From Haladaptatus paucihalophilus DX253 (GTDB lineage Archaea > Halobacteriota > Halobacteria > Halobacteriales > Haladaptataceae), in assembly GCF_000376445.1 (NCBI RefSeq), contig NZ_AQXI01000002.1, positions 1-64,000 on the forward strand: a stretch of DNA of 64,000 bases, written 5' to 3'. The notes under the pieces were generated by a model, which ran no database searches, had not been told where the DNA came from, and saw only the letters and a program-made list of their open reading frames with translations. The stretch's first letter is position 1. The number at the start of each line of letters is the position of its first letter. Positions 51,750 through 60,834 of this stretch are shown here, piece by piece. Position numbers and translations under genes: made by a program.

Positions 51750-53840
51750 CTAACAGCCTTCGGGGGTGTAAATCCAGATCATGTTGTCGTTCTCGTGTCC
51801 CTCGTTGCTCGTGTCCTCGCCGATGATGACCCGTTTGTCTCGCATAACCACGAGGTTGTCCGGGTTGGAGATGACGTTCTCCTCCTCGAAGTCGTCACCG
51901 GTCACGAGGTCGGATGCGGCCTTCCCGAGCTTTTTCATGCCGCCGCCGCTCGTCCCGTTTTCGTCCTCCTCGGTCGGGTTGTACCCGCAGTCGGGACAGA
52001 CGCTGCTCTTCGAATCCGGGCGCGCGTCGTACGGACAGCCGCCGCAGATGTTGGCGTTCGGCCCGCCGACAACCGCGGGTTCCATCCGCGAAACGTCGTA
52101 GTCGGCTTCCAGCGGCAGTCGGTAGACCGCACCCCACTCGTCACCGGCGAGTTGGATGTCCCCTTCCTCGTCGTTCATCGTCTCGCTCGTCTCCGAAATC
52201 GCCATATAGAGGAAGTCCTCACCCGGAACGGCCCCGGTGCGGATGTTGAGGCCCTCCATCTTGCGGAACTCGTCGGTCGCACCGACGGCCGCGGCCGCCC
52301 GCCGGGTTTCGAGGAACGGGACGCGGCGGAGCTCCTCGTCGATACAGCCGATTCCGCCGTCTTCGTACTGTTCCGCCCACGCGTCGACTTCCTCGGGCGT
52401 GATGTAGAACGGGTTCCCGTTCTCCTCGACGTAGGCGTCGATGTCCGCGAGGCTCGCGTCGTCGTCCAACGCATCGACCTCCTCTCGAATCGCGAGGTAG
52501 TCGGCCTGTGTCACCCCGTCGTACTCGGCTATCCACGATTCGATTTCGTCGAGGTCGGCGTGGCCGAGCGGTATCCAGTCGAGTTCGAAGCCCACCTCGG
52601 CGGGGTTGCCGTTCGGTTTCCCCTGTTGGTTCGCTTTCGCAACGTACAGCGTTCCCTTCGAACCGTACTCCGTGACGTCTCCCCGTCCGGCCACGTCCTC
52701 GTCGGCGACGAACTTGTAGAAACACTTCCCGGTGCCGTCGGAACTCGTGTACGCGGTTCGCTGGTCGGGCATGACCACCGCGACTTCGTGCGCCGCGCGG
52801 CCGAACGTGGTCAGTTTCGTGGCCTCCACGTCGGTCACGTCGTCCGCGGTCGGGTTCCCCATCGCGACGATGTGGCCGTAGCGGTACGGGTTGGCGTAGG
52901 TGTCGGAGATGAGCGTCGCCGTTCCGTTCTCGGGGACGTCGACTTCCTCACCGTCCCGCGTCCCGCCGAGATACAACGCCTGTTTTTCGACGCCGTTGAG
53001 TCCGAAGCTCCCCTGCACTCCGTCCTCGGAGATGCCGGGGCTGTCGTCGATGGTGGCCGGTTTCGGCCGGTTCCAGAACCGAGTGGCCGGGTGCGAGTAC
53101 TGCTCTTCCGCGCTCATCGGCACCCCCTCGGGGCTGACGCTCCCGAAGCAGTTGATGTTCGTCCCCTCGACGCGGCGGAGCGGTTCGTCGACGTTTTCTG
53201 CACCGACGACCTCCCAGCCCCCGTTTTTCCCGCGCTGACGGAGGTGCAATCGGGTTACCATCCCCGGTTGCGTCTCGAAGTTGGTGAACAGGTAGCCCTC
53301 GTCGCTCGCCTCGTCGTCCGGGACGAACCCGTTGAAATCGGGCCAGTACCCGTACTCCGAGTACTCCGACCCGTCGAGGTCGCCGACCGGCGTTCCGTCC
53401 GGCGTGGTCGGAATGCCGAGCGACTCACCGCTGTCGGTTTCGTCGCCACCCTGTGCGAGGACTTGGTAACTCCCCCGTGCCAACCGCACGTCGGCCGCCT
53501 GCTTCTCGCTTTCCGAGGGTTGAACGCTCGGAAAGTCTCGCGGGAGGTCGTTCATGTTGACCCCGACGACGGCTCCGATGGTTCCCTCGTTGTACGGGTC
53601 GTCGTTTTCTCGGCTCGGGTGTTGGACGTTGAAGAAGAACTGCCCCTCTTCCGTGACGTAGAGTCCCGTCACCTCCGCGCCGGTGGCGCTCGTCGCGAAC
53701 CGATGGAGGGTCCCTTCCTCCTCGTCCTCGTGACCGCGATCCGACGAACTTCCGCTCATCGTCCCCGTTCCGGCGTGGCTGAGGAACGCTGTCGATGCAG
53801 TTACGGCGAGTATCCCTCTGCGGGTGACCTTTCTACCCAT
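51750..53840 (-). CDS. PhoX-type (DUF839) exported phosphatase-like protein
   Basis: A 696-residue exported protein with a Tat-type start (RKVTRRGILAVTASTAFLS). The mature chain fits the PhoX/DUF839 beta-propeller family, for example SYQVLAQGGDE, YLFTNFETQPGMVTRLHL, NINCFGSVSPEG, HGEIVAMG-like HIVAMGNP, KCFYKFVADE and the C-terminal NLVVMRDKRVIIGEDTSNEGHENDNMIW. PhoX enzymes are calcium- and iron-dependent alkaline phosphatases. A four-cysteine cluster CGGCPYD...CPDCG lies near residue 615-640 and is not usual for PhoX. The ATG at 53840 is preceded by a strongly A+T-rich promoter region. Phosphatase activity is inferred from family only. Confidence 0.8.
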   Translation of the reverse strand: MGRKVTRRGILAVTASTAFLSHAGTGTMSGSSSDRGHEDEEEGTLHRFATSATGAEVTGLYVTEEGQFFFNVQHPSRENDDPYNEGTIGAVVGVNMNDLPRDFPSVQPSESEKQAADVRLARGSYQVLAQGGDETDSGESLGIPTTPDGTPVGDLDGSEYSEYGYWPDFNGFVPDDEASDEGYLFTNFETQPGMVTRLHLRQRGKNGGWEVVGAENVDEPLRRVEGTNINCFGSVSPEGVPMSAEEQYSHPATRFWNRPKPATIDDSPGISEDGVQGSFGLNGVEKQALYLGGTRDGEEVDVPENGTATLISDTYANPYRYGHIVAMGNPTADDVTDVEATKLTTFGRAAHEVAVVMPDQRTAYTSSDGTGKCFYKFVADEDVAGRGDVTEYGSKGTLYVAKANQQGKPNGNPAEVGFELDWIPLGHADLDEIESWIAEYDGVTQADYLAIREEVDALDDDASLADIDAYVEENGNPFYITPEEVDAWAEQYEDGGIGCIDEELRRVPFLETRRAAAAVGATDEFRKMEGLNIRTGAVPGEDFLYMAISETSETMNDEEGDIQLAGDEWGAVYRLPLEADYDVSRMEPAVVGGPNANICGGCPYDARPDSKSSVCPDCGYNPTEEDENGTSGGGMKKLGKAASDLVTGDDFEEENVISNPDNLVVMRDKRVIIGEDTSNEGHENDNMIWIYTPEGC

Positions 53841-53921
53841 ATATTCGTTAATGTTGTATCTATACATATATCTATTCTAATTATGTGGATATAATACAAG
53901 ATTTATAGCTGCTGAATCGAG
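53841..53921 (-). promoter_or_regulatory. A+T-rich promoter region of the PhoX-type gene
   Basis: Read on the minus strand this region holds TATA-like elements CTATAAATC (~53905-53913) and several TATA/ATAT steps nearer the start codon. It also marks the break point next to the truncated gamma-glutamyltransferase fragment. Confidence 0.45.
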
Positions 53922-54509
53922 ATGCTGCAATTCAATTTCGATTCGGACCCGTCCGAACACCTGCTGTCGGGAACCATCGATGCGAGAGGCGTCCGGCGAA
54001 ACATCTCAATTTCCAGTACCATCGAGCAGTTCTTCGGCACGAAGATGATGGTGCCCGGCTACGGATTCATGCTGAACAACGAACTCACCGACTTCGATGC
54101 CGTCCCCGGCGGACCGAATCAGGTCCAGCCCAACAAGCGGCCGTTGAGTAGCACGAGTCCGACCATCGTCTTCCGTGACGGCGAGCCGTACATGACCGTC
54201 GGTTCCTCCGGTGGGAAGACGATTATCACAACCGTCGCTCAAGTGCTGCTTAACGTCGTCGAGTACGGAATGAGTCTCCAATCGGCTATCGCCGCCCCGC
54301 GTATCTACGCCGACGTCGACCCGTCGGTCTATTGGGAAGATGGCCTCCCGAAGGGAGTGCGAAAGAAGCTCCGTGCCCGCGGCCACACGTTGAACGACGA
54401 GCCCACCCAACTCGGCAACGTCCAGGCGATTCGGGTGCTCGATTCCGGGACGTACCGCGGTGCGGCGGACGGACGACGGAACGGTGCCGTGTACGACGGG
54501 TCCGAGTAG
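53922..54509 (+). pseudogene. Gamma-glutamyltransferase C-terminal fragment
   Basis: The 195-residue frame matches the small-subunit end of gamma-glutamyltransferase: TIEQFFGTKMMVPGYGFMLNNELTDFD, then PLSSTSPTIVF and VGSSGGKTIITTVAQVLLNVVEYGMSLQSAIAAPRI. The large subunit and the catalytic threonine with its TTHxS motif, which should precede TIEQFFG by about 20 residues, are missing. The first ~30 residues (MLQFNFDSDPSEHLLSGTIDARGV) are not GGT-like. The piece retained is well conserved, so the truncation may be fairly recent. It cannot be an active transferase. Confidence 0.82.
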
Positions 54510-54608
54510 CTTTTCCGTCTCTCCTTCCGGTCGCGTTTTCGGCAATAGCGATGCGATATCCGTGTCGAACGGAGATGGGTCCAATTTCATCAAAATTGAC
54601 AGCAATAA

Positions 54609-54642
54609 TTTAAATAGAATACTAATATTGAATAATTATTAG
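54609..54642 (+). promoter_or_regulatory. A+T-rich promoter of the carboxypeptidase gene
   Basis: The stretch contains TTTAAATAG and AATATTGAATAATTATTAG, far richer in A+T than its surroundings and with good TATA-like cores. It fits transcription starting at about 54640-54660, shortly before the M14 gene. Confidence 0.5.
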
Positions 54643-54690
54643 TGCTGAAAGCAAGTATGATTGGATGGCACTCCCGTGCCGTGTTATCAA

Positions 54691-57534
54691 GTGCACGACG
54701 AACGTACCCACTCAACCGAATTGGACCGCTCGAAGGACATCCCGATTTCACGCCGCCAGTTCGTCAGACTGTCCGCTGCAACGGCCGGTGCAGTGTCGCT
54801 CTCGAAGGGTGTCGCCGCCGAATCAACGTCGTCGGCGCCGACGGAACTCTACGATTTCGTCCTCGGGCGCGTCGATGAGGAGTGCGAGATTCCGACGTTG
54901 GTCGAACTGCGCCGACCGGCGTTCGACGCGCTCGAACCCTACTCGGACGACTATTTCCGAACGACGACGGACCCGACAATCGCGGCGTGGCTTCGACTGA
55001 CGCCGACGGAAGCGCGAGACGTGGCCGAACTCGATGCCGTCGATACCCTCAAATTCTCGCCGGGGTCGAATCCGTTCTGGCGACTCGGCGAGTACGCAAA
55101 CGGCGCCTTCCCACCCGTCGACGACAGCGTCGATTACATCGACTACGAACAGATGGTGGACGGAATCCACCATCTCGAAGCCGAGCACAGCGACCGAGTT
55201 CGCGTCCGCTCGTGGGGGCAGAGTCCGGGACACGAGAACCTCTTCGAAGAGACGGCGTCCGACCCCCGAGAATTGTGGGTCGTCGAGGTGACGAACGATA
55301 TCGACGACGAGACGGCGTTCCAGGAAAAGGAGAAGGTGTTCTTCTCGTTGAGCATTCACGGTGACGAACGGTCGGGTGCGGAGGCCGGTTCCCGGTTCGT
55401 CCAGCGACTGCTCGATGGCGACGAGCCGACGGTCGAGGCGATGCTGGACCACGTCGTCCTCCTGTTCGCGTACACGAATCCCGATGGGTTCTCCGCGCGT
55501 CGACAGGAGTATCTCGTCAACGACGACCCGATAGGGGACCCCGAACCGGAGAACAACTCCTTCAAACGGGTGACCGGAACCGGTGTCGACCCGAACCGCG
55601 GGTATCCGACGGTCGGGTGGGTCAATCCGGCATACTATCCCGCCGAGCCGAACGGAAGGGACCTGCAGGACGATATGCCGGGTGTCGACGACGACGTTCC
55701 GACGTCTCCGAAGGAGTACGAGGAAATCGTGCCCGACTCACTCGATATCGTCGAGGCGCTTCGAGGGTACGACAACCTCAACTACGGGTCGGACCTCCAC
55801 GGGATGTTCTGGTCCTCGAACTTCATCGAGGGACTCATCGTCAACGACCAGTACGACCACGGCGAACTCCACGACATCTACGAACTCAATCGACGGGCGA
55901 ATGTCCGGGTCCGAGACGAAATCGAGAGCGACCTCGACGCCCGTCGTGAGCAGTTCGAGGCCCTGAACAGGGAGTATCTCATCGACGGCTACGGCGTTCC
56001 ACCGGAGTACGTTGACCGATACGACACCTCCGTTCCGGAATCGGGGTACGAATACGGCACCATCTTCGACACGATTCAGTATACGACCTCGGGGACGCTC
56101 ATCAGTTGGATGAGCCACCCGGAGGACCAGGGCGGCCTCGGGGTCACGATGATGGCTCACGAGATGGGGTGGGATAATCGCGTCTTCGACCGGATGGTGT
56201 TTCGACCGTGGTTGGTAGACCTGCAAGCGCGTGGGTTCCAAGAGGTGATTCGGACCGTCACCGAACACGCCGCAAACGACGTGACCGCCGACATCCGAAC
56301 CGGCAACGCGACGACCGCATACGTCGAGACCGATTCCCTCACGCGACGGTCGAGTGCGCTTTCGTTCGAGGATATCGATACGACGACGGCCAGGGAAAAG
56401 CTCGGAGTTGGCAAGCAGTGGACCGCATCGAGCGTTTCCGTTCCGGACGGAACGCACGAACTCTCGATAACCGTCGATTCGCCGACCGGCCCCATTCTCA
56501 CGAAACTCCGCGACGGGAGCGGACGGGTCGTGCGCTCGCACGACTCCGCTAGCGACCGGCCACGACGGACGGCCGAATGGTCGATTCCGACGCCATCCAG
56601 CGGCGAGTGGACGGTCGAGGTGAAAACGCTCGGTGGCGAGCGGGAGGGAACGGCGACGGTCGATCGGACGGTCGTCAGCAGTACCGCGGACACCGTGATG
56701 TCCCCCGACCCCGAATCGGTCTTCGGGTACGAACAACGGAGCTACAGCGTCTCCCCGCTTGCCTATTTCTCCGATTACGAAGCGTACATGACCGACGGGC
56801 GGGGACGGAAAAGCAGTGAGACGCGCGGTCATCACGGACAGCACGGCAACGGCAATATCACCGATGGGATGACAGGGCTAACCGTCGAAGACATCAAAGA
56901 CGGAGCGCTGTTTCGCGGGCGGAGCAGCCGACTCGCCGTCGAAAACCTCGTCGTTTCTCACGCGGATGGGGCCGATGACGACGCGTACGTCCGGGAACTC
57001 GACCGATTCGTCTCGAACGGCGGTACCCTCGTTCTCACCGACGCCGGCGTCTCCCACCTCGGACTCCTCGAAAACGACTTGGCCGCGGGGATTACGGCGG
57101 ACGACGTTACCACGTTCGAGAGTGAAATCCCTCATTTCGACCGACGGAACGACGACCATCCGTTGTTGATGGGAACGCGGAACGTCCAGCGTGAATTCTT
57201 CAACGTCCCCCCGCTCGGCTATCCCATCGCCAACGCCCCCGCGACCGGCGTTGCTCCCACGGCCTTCGAGGATGCGGGCGGAACGGTCGCCGGGGTCACC
57301 GACGGTCAAGAGCGGCTTGTGACCGCAGGGTCGATACGCCGCGAGGATGGTTCCGGGATTCACGTCATCGGTGGGATGTTACCGCCCGCGTACCAACGCG
57401 TTGCCCATCCCTTCGGCATGCTGGAGTACACGGCTACGTTCCTGTCCCATACCATGCTCACGAACGCGCTCGGATTTACGCAACGTCGATACGTGAACGG
57501 TGACCTCGTGGAGACGTTCGGCACGCTCGATTGA
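54691..57534 (+). CDS. Large exported M14-family zinc carboxypeptidase
   Basis: A ~947-residue protein with a Tat signal (SRRQFVRLSAATAGAVSL) some 25 residues from the start. Residues ~150-500 form an M14 carboxypeptidase domain: zinc ligands His223 and Glu226 in SIHGDERSGAE, NPDGF, the substrate arginine in DPNRGYPT, and a third histidine in DLHG. A C-terminal region (residues ~600-700) looks like a P-domain-like beta sandwich (HELSITVDSPTGPILTKLRDGSGRVV). The last ~200 residues have an alpha/beta pattern (ENLVVSHADGADDDAYVRELDRFVSNGGTLVLTDAG). The start is unclear: TTG 54661 or GTG 54691; I use the latter. It would digest peptides outside the cell. Confidence 0.85.
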   Translation: MHDERTHSTELDRSKDIPISRRQFVRLSAATAGAVSLSKGVAAESTSSAPTELYDFVLGRVDEECEIPTLVELRRPAFDALEPYSDDYFRTTTDPTIAAWLRLTPTEARDVAELDAVDTLKFSPGSNPFWRLGEYANGAFPPVDDSVDYIDYEQMVDGIHHLEAEHSDRVRVRSWGQSPGHENLFEETASDPRELWVVEVTNDIDDETAFQEKEKVFFSLSIHGDERSGAEAGSRFVQRLLDGDEPTVEAMLDHVVLLFAYTNPDGFSARRQEYLVNDDPIGDPEPENNSFKRVTGTGVDPNRGYPTVGWVNPAYYPAEPNGRDLQDDMPGVDDDVPTSPKEYEEIVPDSLDIVEALRGYDNLNYGSDLHGMFWSSNFIEGLIVNDQYDHGELHDIYELNRRANVRVRDEIESDLDARREQFEALNREYLIDGYGVPPEYVDRYDTSVPESGYEYGTIFDTIQYTTSGTLISWMSHPEDQGGLGVTMMAHEMGWDNRVFDRMVFRPWLVDLQARGFQEVIRTVTEHAANDVTADIRTGNATTAYVETDSLTRRSSALSFEDIDTTTAREKLGVGKQWTASSVSVPDGTHELSITVDSPTGPILTKLRDGSGRVVRSHDSASDRPRRTAEWSIPTPSSGEWTVEVKTLGGEREGTATVDRTVVSSTADTVMSPDPESVFGYEQRSYSVSPLAYFSDYEAYMTDGRGRKSSETRGHHGQHGNGNITDGMTGLTVEDIKDGALFRGRSSRLAVENLVVSHADGADDDAYVRELDRFVSNGGTLVLTDAGVSHLGLLENDLAAGITADDVTTFESEIPHFDRRNDDHPLLMGTRNVQREFFNVPPLGYPIANAPATGVAPTAFEDAGGTVAGVTDGQERLVTAGSIRREDGSGIHVIGGMLPPAYQRVAHPFGMLEYTATFLSHTMLTNALGFTQRRYVNGDLVETFGTLD

Positions 57535-57746
57535 GGTCACGAGCACCGCCTTTCGACTTTCCCGACCCGGTCGCGTTCTCGCCCGCGTCGTCGAAAGATA
57601 CCAAACGAAACGGTGGCGTGGAGGCGTCCACACGGCATCCATTCGAGCGGAGTCAGCATCGACTTACCCGAATTGGGGATGGTATACCGAACTACTGTCA
57701 GTTATACAATCACAGGTATTGATATCGTGTGCTATCATTTAGCAAT

Positions 57747-58049
57747 ATGTCGATGTCCATTCAAGGTACTGATCAGGAAGCCTGGGAGGACTCGCTCGTC
57801 AAATCGAGGGGTGCTCGTCTCGCTGACCTCCTCTTCTTGGAAGAGGGTTTGAAAATGCTCTCGTGGTTTCTCATCGGCGGTGTGTTCGTCACTCTGGTCG
57901 TCGTTCGTCTGCTCGGACGGTATCACGTTCCGGTCGAGTTACTTCTCCTCTTCTCCGTGGGACAGGGGTGTTTCCTCGTTGGCATCTACTATCTGACCCA
58001 GATATCCGCGCCGTCGAACGACCGTCCGATATTCGATTCGTCGGAGTGA
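57747..58049 (+). CDS. Small membrane protein, unknown
   Basis: A 100-residue protein with a polar N-terminus (~40 residues) and two hydrophobic segments (LSWFLIGGVFVTLVVVRLLG and VELLLLFSVGQGCFLVGIYY). No family is recognised. The ATG at 57747 follows an A+T stretch (57700-57745) with TATA-like bases. It is not near a gene of obvious related function. Confidence 0.55.
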   Translation: MSMSIQGTDQEAWEDSLVKSRGARLADLLFLEEGLKMLSWFLIGGVFVTLVVVRLLGRYHVPVELLLLFSVGQGCFLVGIYYLTQISAPSNDRPIFDSSE

Positions 58050-58534
58050 CGGGACCCTGTTGGACCGGTCGCCGGTTCCGACGGTCCGTTAGTTCGCACT
58101 CTGAGCCCGAAGAGGGTCATCGAGTCGACCACTGCCAAACTACACGGACATCGTATGCGTCGTCGGCTACCGTACCGCCGTTTTCATCCGTGTCGATGGA
58201 TATCACCATTCACCGTGATTTTATACTACGGTGACACGAGGAACGTAATACGCGAGGTTGTCAGTTCATGATTCCTTCACCGACGTAGCGATTCCCGTCT
58301 CTCGCTTCGCTCGTCCACCGAGCCACGTTCAGACCGATAGCAGTGGCTACGACGGCGGACGCACTTCGAAGGGCGGTCAGCCAGCCCCCGATGTCACGAG
58401 GGACCATCGCCGCACCGCGTAAGTGGTGAGAGCGTCGCTACCGAGTTCGCTTCCGATGGCTCCGTAGCGGCATCGCTGTCGCACCTACACTCGCCGTATC
58501 GCACGCATATCGACCGAACAAGAGGTACATACCC
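58050..58534. other. 485-base gap with no recognisable gene
   Basis: I see no coding sequence or repeat. The part 58190-58260 is slightly A+T rich. Short open frames on both strands lack family features. Confidence 0.4.
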
Positions 58535-58867
58535 ATGAGACAAGCACCAAGACGATTGCCACACGAACGACCATCTCGTCCGGCCGACCGGACACCACCC
58601 GCCCGACGTGCTCCGAGAGACACGACCCTCGTGTCTCTGTTCGGACTCACCCTGCTCGGGATGTACGGGCTCGTCCTGAGCGCAGCTCCCGTTCTCGCCG
58701 CGGTGGTCGCGGCGTTCACCATACTCCCTGCCATCTCGGTCGTCGGTCCCTACGTCGTCGTTCGAGTCGTCACTCTGGGACTCGAACGCGGGCGAGACGC
58801 CCGGCAACCGATACGGAGCATCACCGGGTTGTCCACGGACGCGGAGTCCAGACGAATCGACGACTGA
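58535..58867 (+). CDS. Small basic membrane protein, unknown
   Basis: A 110-residue protein with an arginine- and proline-rich N-terminus (~30 residues) and two hydrophobic segments (LVSLFGLTLLGMYGLVLSAAPVLAA and VVAAFTILPAISVVGPYVVV). GAGGT lies about eight bases before the ATG as a ribosome-binding-like element, unusual here and a point in favour of the gene. No family is recognised. Confidence 0.5.
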   Translation: MRQAPRRLPHERPSRPADRTPPARRAPRDTTLVSLFGLTLLGMYGLVLSAAPVLAAVVAAFTILPAISVVGPYVVVRVVTLGLERGRDARQPIRSITGLSTDAESRRIDD

Positions 58868-59082
58868 ACGCCGCGCCTTCGTATTCTCTCACGTTCCGAA
58901 TCGACCCCACCGAAACAGTTTAGCGCGATTTTTCCGAACAGCGTCCTATGACGATTGAAGATTCCGTCCCGCAAACGGAGTGCCGTTCCGCTACGAAACG
59001 GCAAAGGGACGGTCGAACGATTCTCACCGGTCGGCGAGTCGAGCGGAGACTGCCAGTGAATTGGGCGGGAGCGCCGTAACAG

Positions 59083-60309
59083 ATGGTCGGCGAAGCTCGC
59101 CAACCGGAGACGGAGACCGGTCCCCTCGACGGAATCACCGTTCTCGATGCGTCCCGCGTCCTCGTCGGTCCGTTCTGCACGATGCAGTTGGGCGACCTCG
59201 GCGCGGACGTCATCAAAATCGAGCGACCGGGGACCGGTGACCAGACGCGAGAGTGGCACCCGCCGACGTACGGGGAGTCGGACGAGAGCGCGTACTACCT
59301 CAGCGTGAACCGCAACAAGCGCTCGATGACGCTCGACCTCGCGAGTGACGAGGGGCAAACGGTCTTCCGCGACCTCGCCAGCGAAGCCGATGTCGTCGTC
59401 TCGAACTTCCGCGTCGGCACGATGGAGGAGTGGGGACTCGATTACCAGACCCTCCGAGAGGACAATCCCGGCCTCGTCTATTGTGCCCTCTCGGGATACG
59501 GCGAGTGGGGGCCGGACAAAGACCGACCCGCGTACGACCTCATCATGCAGGCGGAGGGCGGACTGATGAGCATCACCGGCGAGGCGGACGGCTCGCCCGT
59601 TCGAGTGGGCGTGGCCATCGCCGACATCGGCGCGGGGATGTACGCGACCCAAGCCATCCTCGCCGCACTGCTTGAGCGCGAACTCGGGGACGGAACGGGA
59701 CAGAAGGTCGATGTCTCGCTCCTCGACGGTCAGGTCGCGTGGATGAGCTACATGGCCTCGAACTACTTCGCCACGGGAACCCCGCCCGAACGAATGGGGA
59801 GCAAACACCCGACGCTCGCCCCGTATCAAGCGTACCCGACGGCGGATGGGTACGTGGTCATCGCGGTTCCGTCGCCCAACCTCTGGCCGAAGTTCTGTCG
59901 TGCCATCGACCGCGAGGACCTCATCGACGACGAGCGATTCCGCGACAACGCCTCTCGCGTCGAGAACCGCGACGAACTCGATGCACTCCTCGAACCGACG
60001 TTCGCGGAGTTCACGACGGCAGAAATAGTGGAGACGATGGACGACCACGGCGTCCCGGCGACCGACGTCAAGGATATGCAGGACGTCTTCGACAATCCAC
60101 AAGTGAATGCGCGAAACATGCAGTGGTCGGTTTCCCATCCGACCGCGGGCGACGTCGAGATGGCGGGTAGTCCGATGCACCTCTCGAAGACGCCGACGCG
60201 GGTTCGCGCGCACCCGCCACTCCTCGGCGAACACACGGAAGAAATCCTTTCTGAATTCGGCTATACGGAGGCGGATATCGAGCGACTGTCCGACGAGGGC
60301 GTTCTCTGA
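59083..60309 (+). CDS. Class III CoA-transferase (CaiB/BaiF family)
   Basis: A 408-residue protein of the CaiB/BaiF family, which moves CoA between carboxylic acids. Typical elements are GITVLDASRVLVGPFCTMQLGDLGADVIKIERPG at the N-terminus, NRNKRSMTLDL, FRVGTMEEWGLDY, LSGYGEWGP and AYDLIMQAEGGLMSITG. The catalytic aspartate is in the AYDLIMQAEGG strand. The C-terminal GSPMHLSKTP and PPLLGEHTEEIL complete the fold. The donor and acceptor acids are not readable. Neighbours give no help; it is not in an obvious operon. Confidence 0.9.
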   Translation: MVGEARQPETETGPLDGITVLDASRVLVGPFCTMQLGDLGADVIKIERPGTGDQTREWHPPTYGESDESAYYLSVNRNKRSMTLDLASDEGQTVFRDLASEADVVVSNFRVGTMEEWGLDYQTLREDNPGLVYCALSGYGEWGPDKDRPAYDLIMQAEGGLMSITGEADGSPVRVGVAIADIGAGMYATQAILAALLERELGDGTGQKVDVSLLDGQVAWMSYMASNYFATGTPPERMGSKHPTLAPYQAYPTADGYVVIAVPSPNLWPKFCRAIDREDLIDDERFRDNASRVENRDELDALLEPTFAEFTTAEIVETMDDHGVPATDVKDMQDVFDNPQVNARNMQWSVSHPTAGDVEMAGSPMHLSKTPTRVRAHPPLLGEHTEEILSEFGYTEADIERLSDEGVL

Positions 60310-60349
60310 CGCTCGTCACGTCTCGACGCTAGACCCCTTCGTCGGGCGG

Positions 60350-60721
60350 TTAGGCTTGCTTTATTAGCTCGTCGATGATGGCGTTCGCGCTGGCGAGATT
60401 CGTCGCCAGTGGCACGTCGTGAACGTCACACACCCGTAGGAGCGCGTTGATGTCCGGTTCGTGCGGTTGGGCGGTCAACGGGTCGCGGAGGAATATCACG
60501 GCCTGACAGTCCCCGGTGGCTACCGCGGCCCCGATCATCATATCTCCGCCGAGCGGTCCGGACGCTTTCGGCTCGACTTCGAGGTTGGTGTTCTCGTTGA
60601 TTCGCTGTCCGGTCGTTCCGGTCGAGATGCAGTCGACGTCCGACAGTTGGTCGATGTTATCTCGGACGAACTCGACCAAATCGGGTTTCTTCTCGTCGTG
60701 TGCGATGAGCGCGATTCGCAT
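60350..60721 (-). CDS. mgsA: Methylglyoxal synthase
   Basis: A 123-residue protein matching methylglyoxal synthase, which removes phosphate from dihydroxyacetone phosphate to give methylglyoxal. The phosphate-binding site reads STGTTGQRI, and the catalytic loop GPLGGDMMIGA has the expected aspartate. FLRDPLTAQPHEPDINALLRVCD and NLASANAIIDEL complete the family pattern. It is downstream of the MFS gene on the same strand with 113 bases between. It offers a bypass of lower glycolysis when sugar phosphates build up, which suits a strain with many sugar genes. Confidence 0.92.
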   Translation of the reverse strand: MRIALIAHDEKKPDLVEFVRDNIDQLSDVDCISTGTTGQRINENTNLEVEPKASGPLGGDMMIGAAVATGDCQAVIFLRDPLTAQPHEPDINALLRVCDVHDVPLATNLASANAIIDELIKQA

Positions 60722-60834
60722 ACAGTGGCGTATCACCGGCAGTCTCTTTACAATACGGGTGCCGAATCCCCGCCGTCCCTCGGACGAATGCGGTTCTGAT
60801 AGGCTATCGAACGACGCGCGGCGATTCGAGGACC

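Noticed and set aside
54642..54878. A 78-residue frame starting just before the carboxypeptidase
   Set aside because: It overlaps the Tat signal region of the M14 protein in another frame and has no signal or family features; the M14 frame is clearly the coding one.
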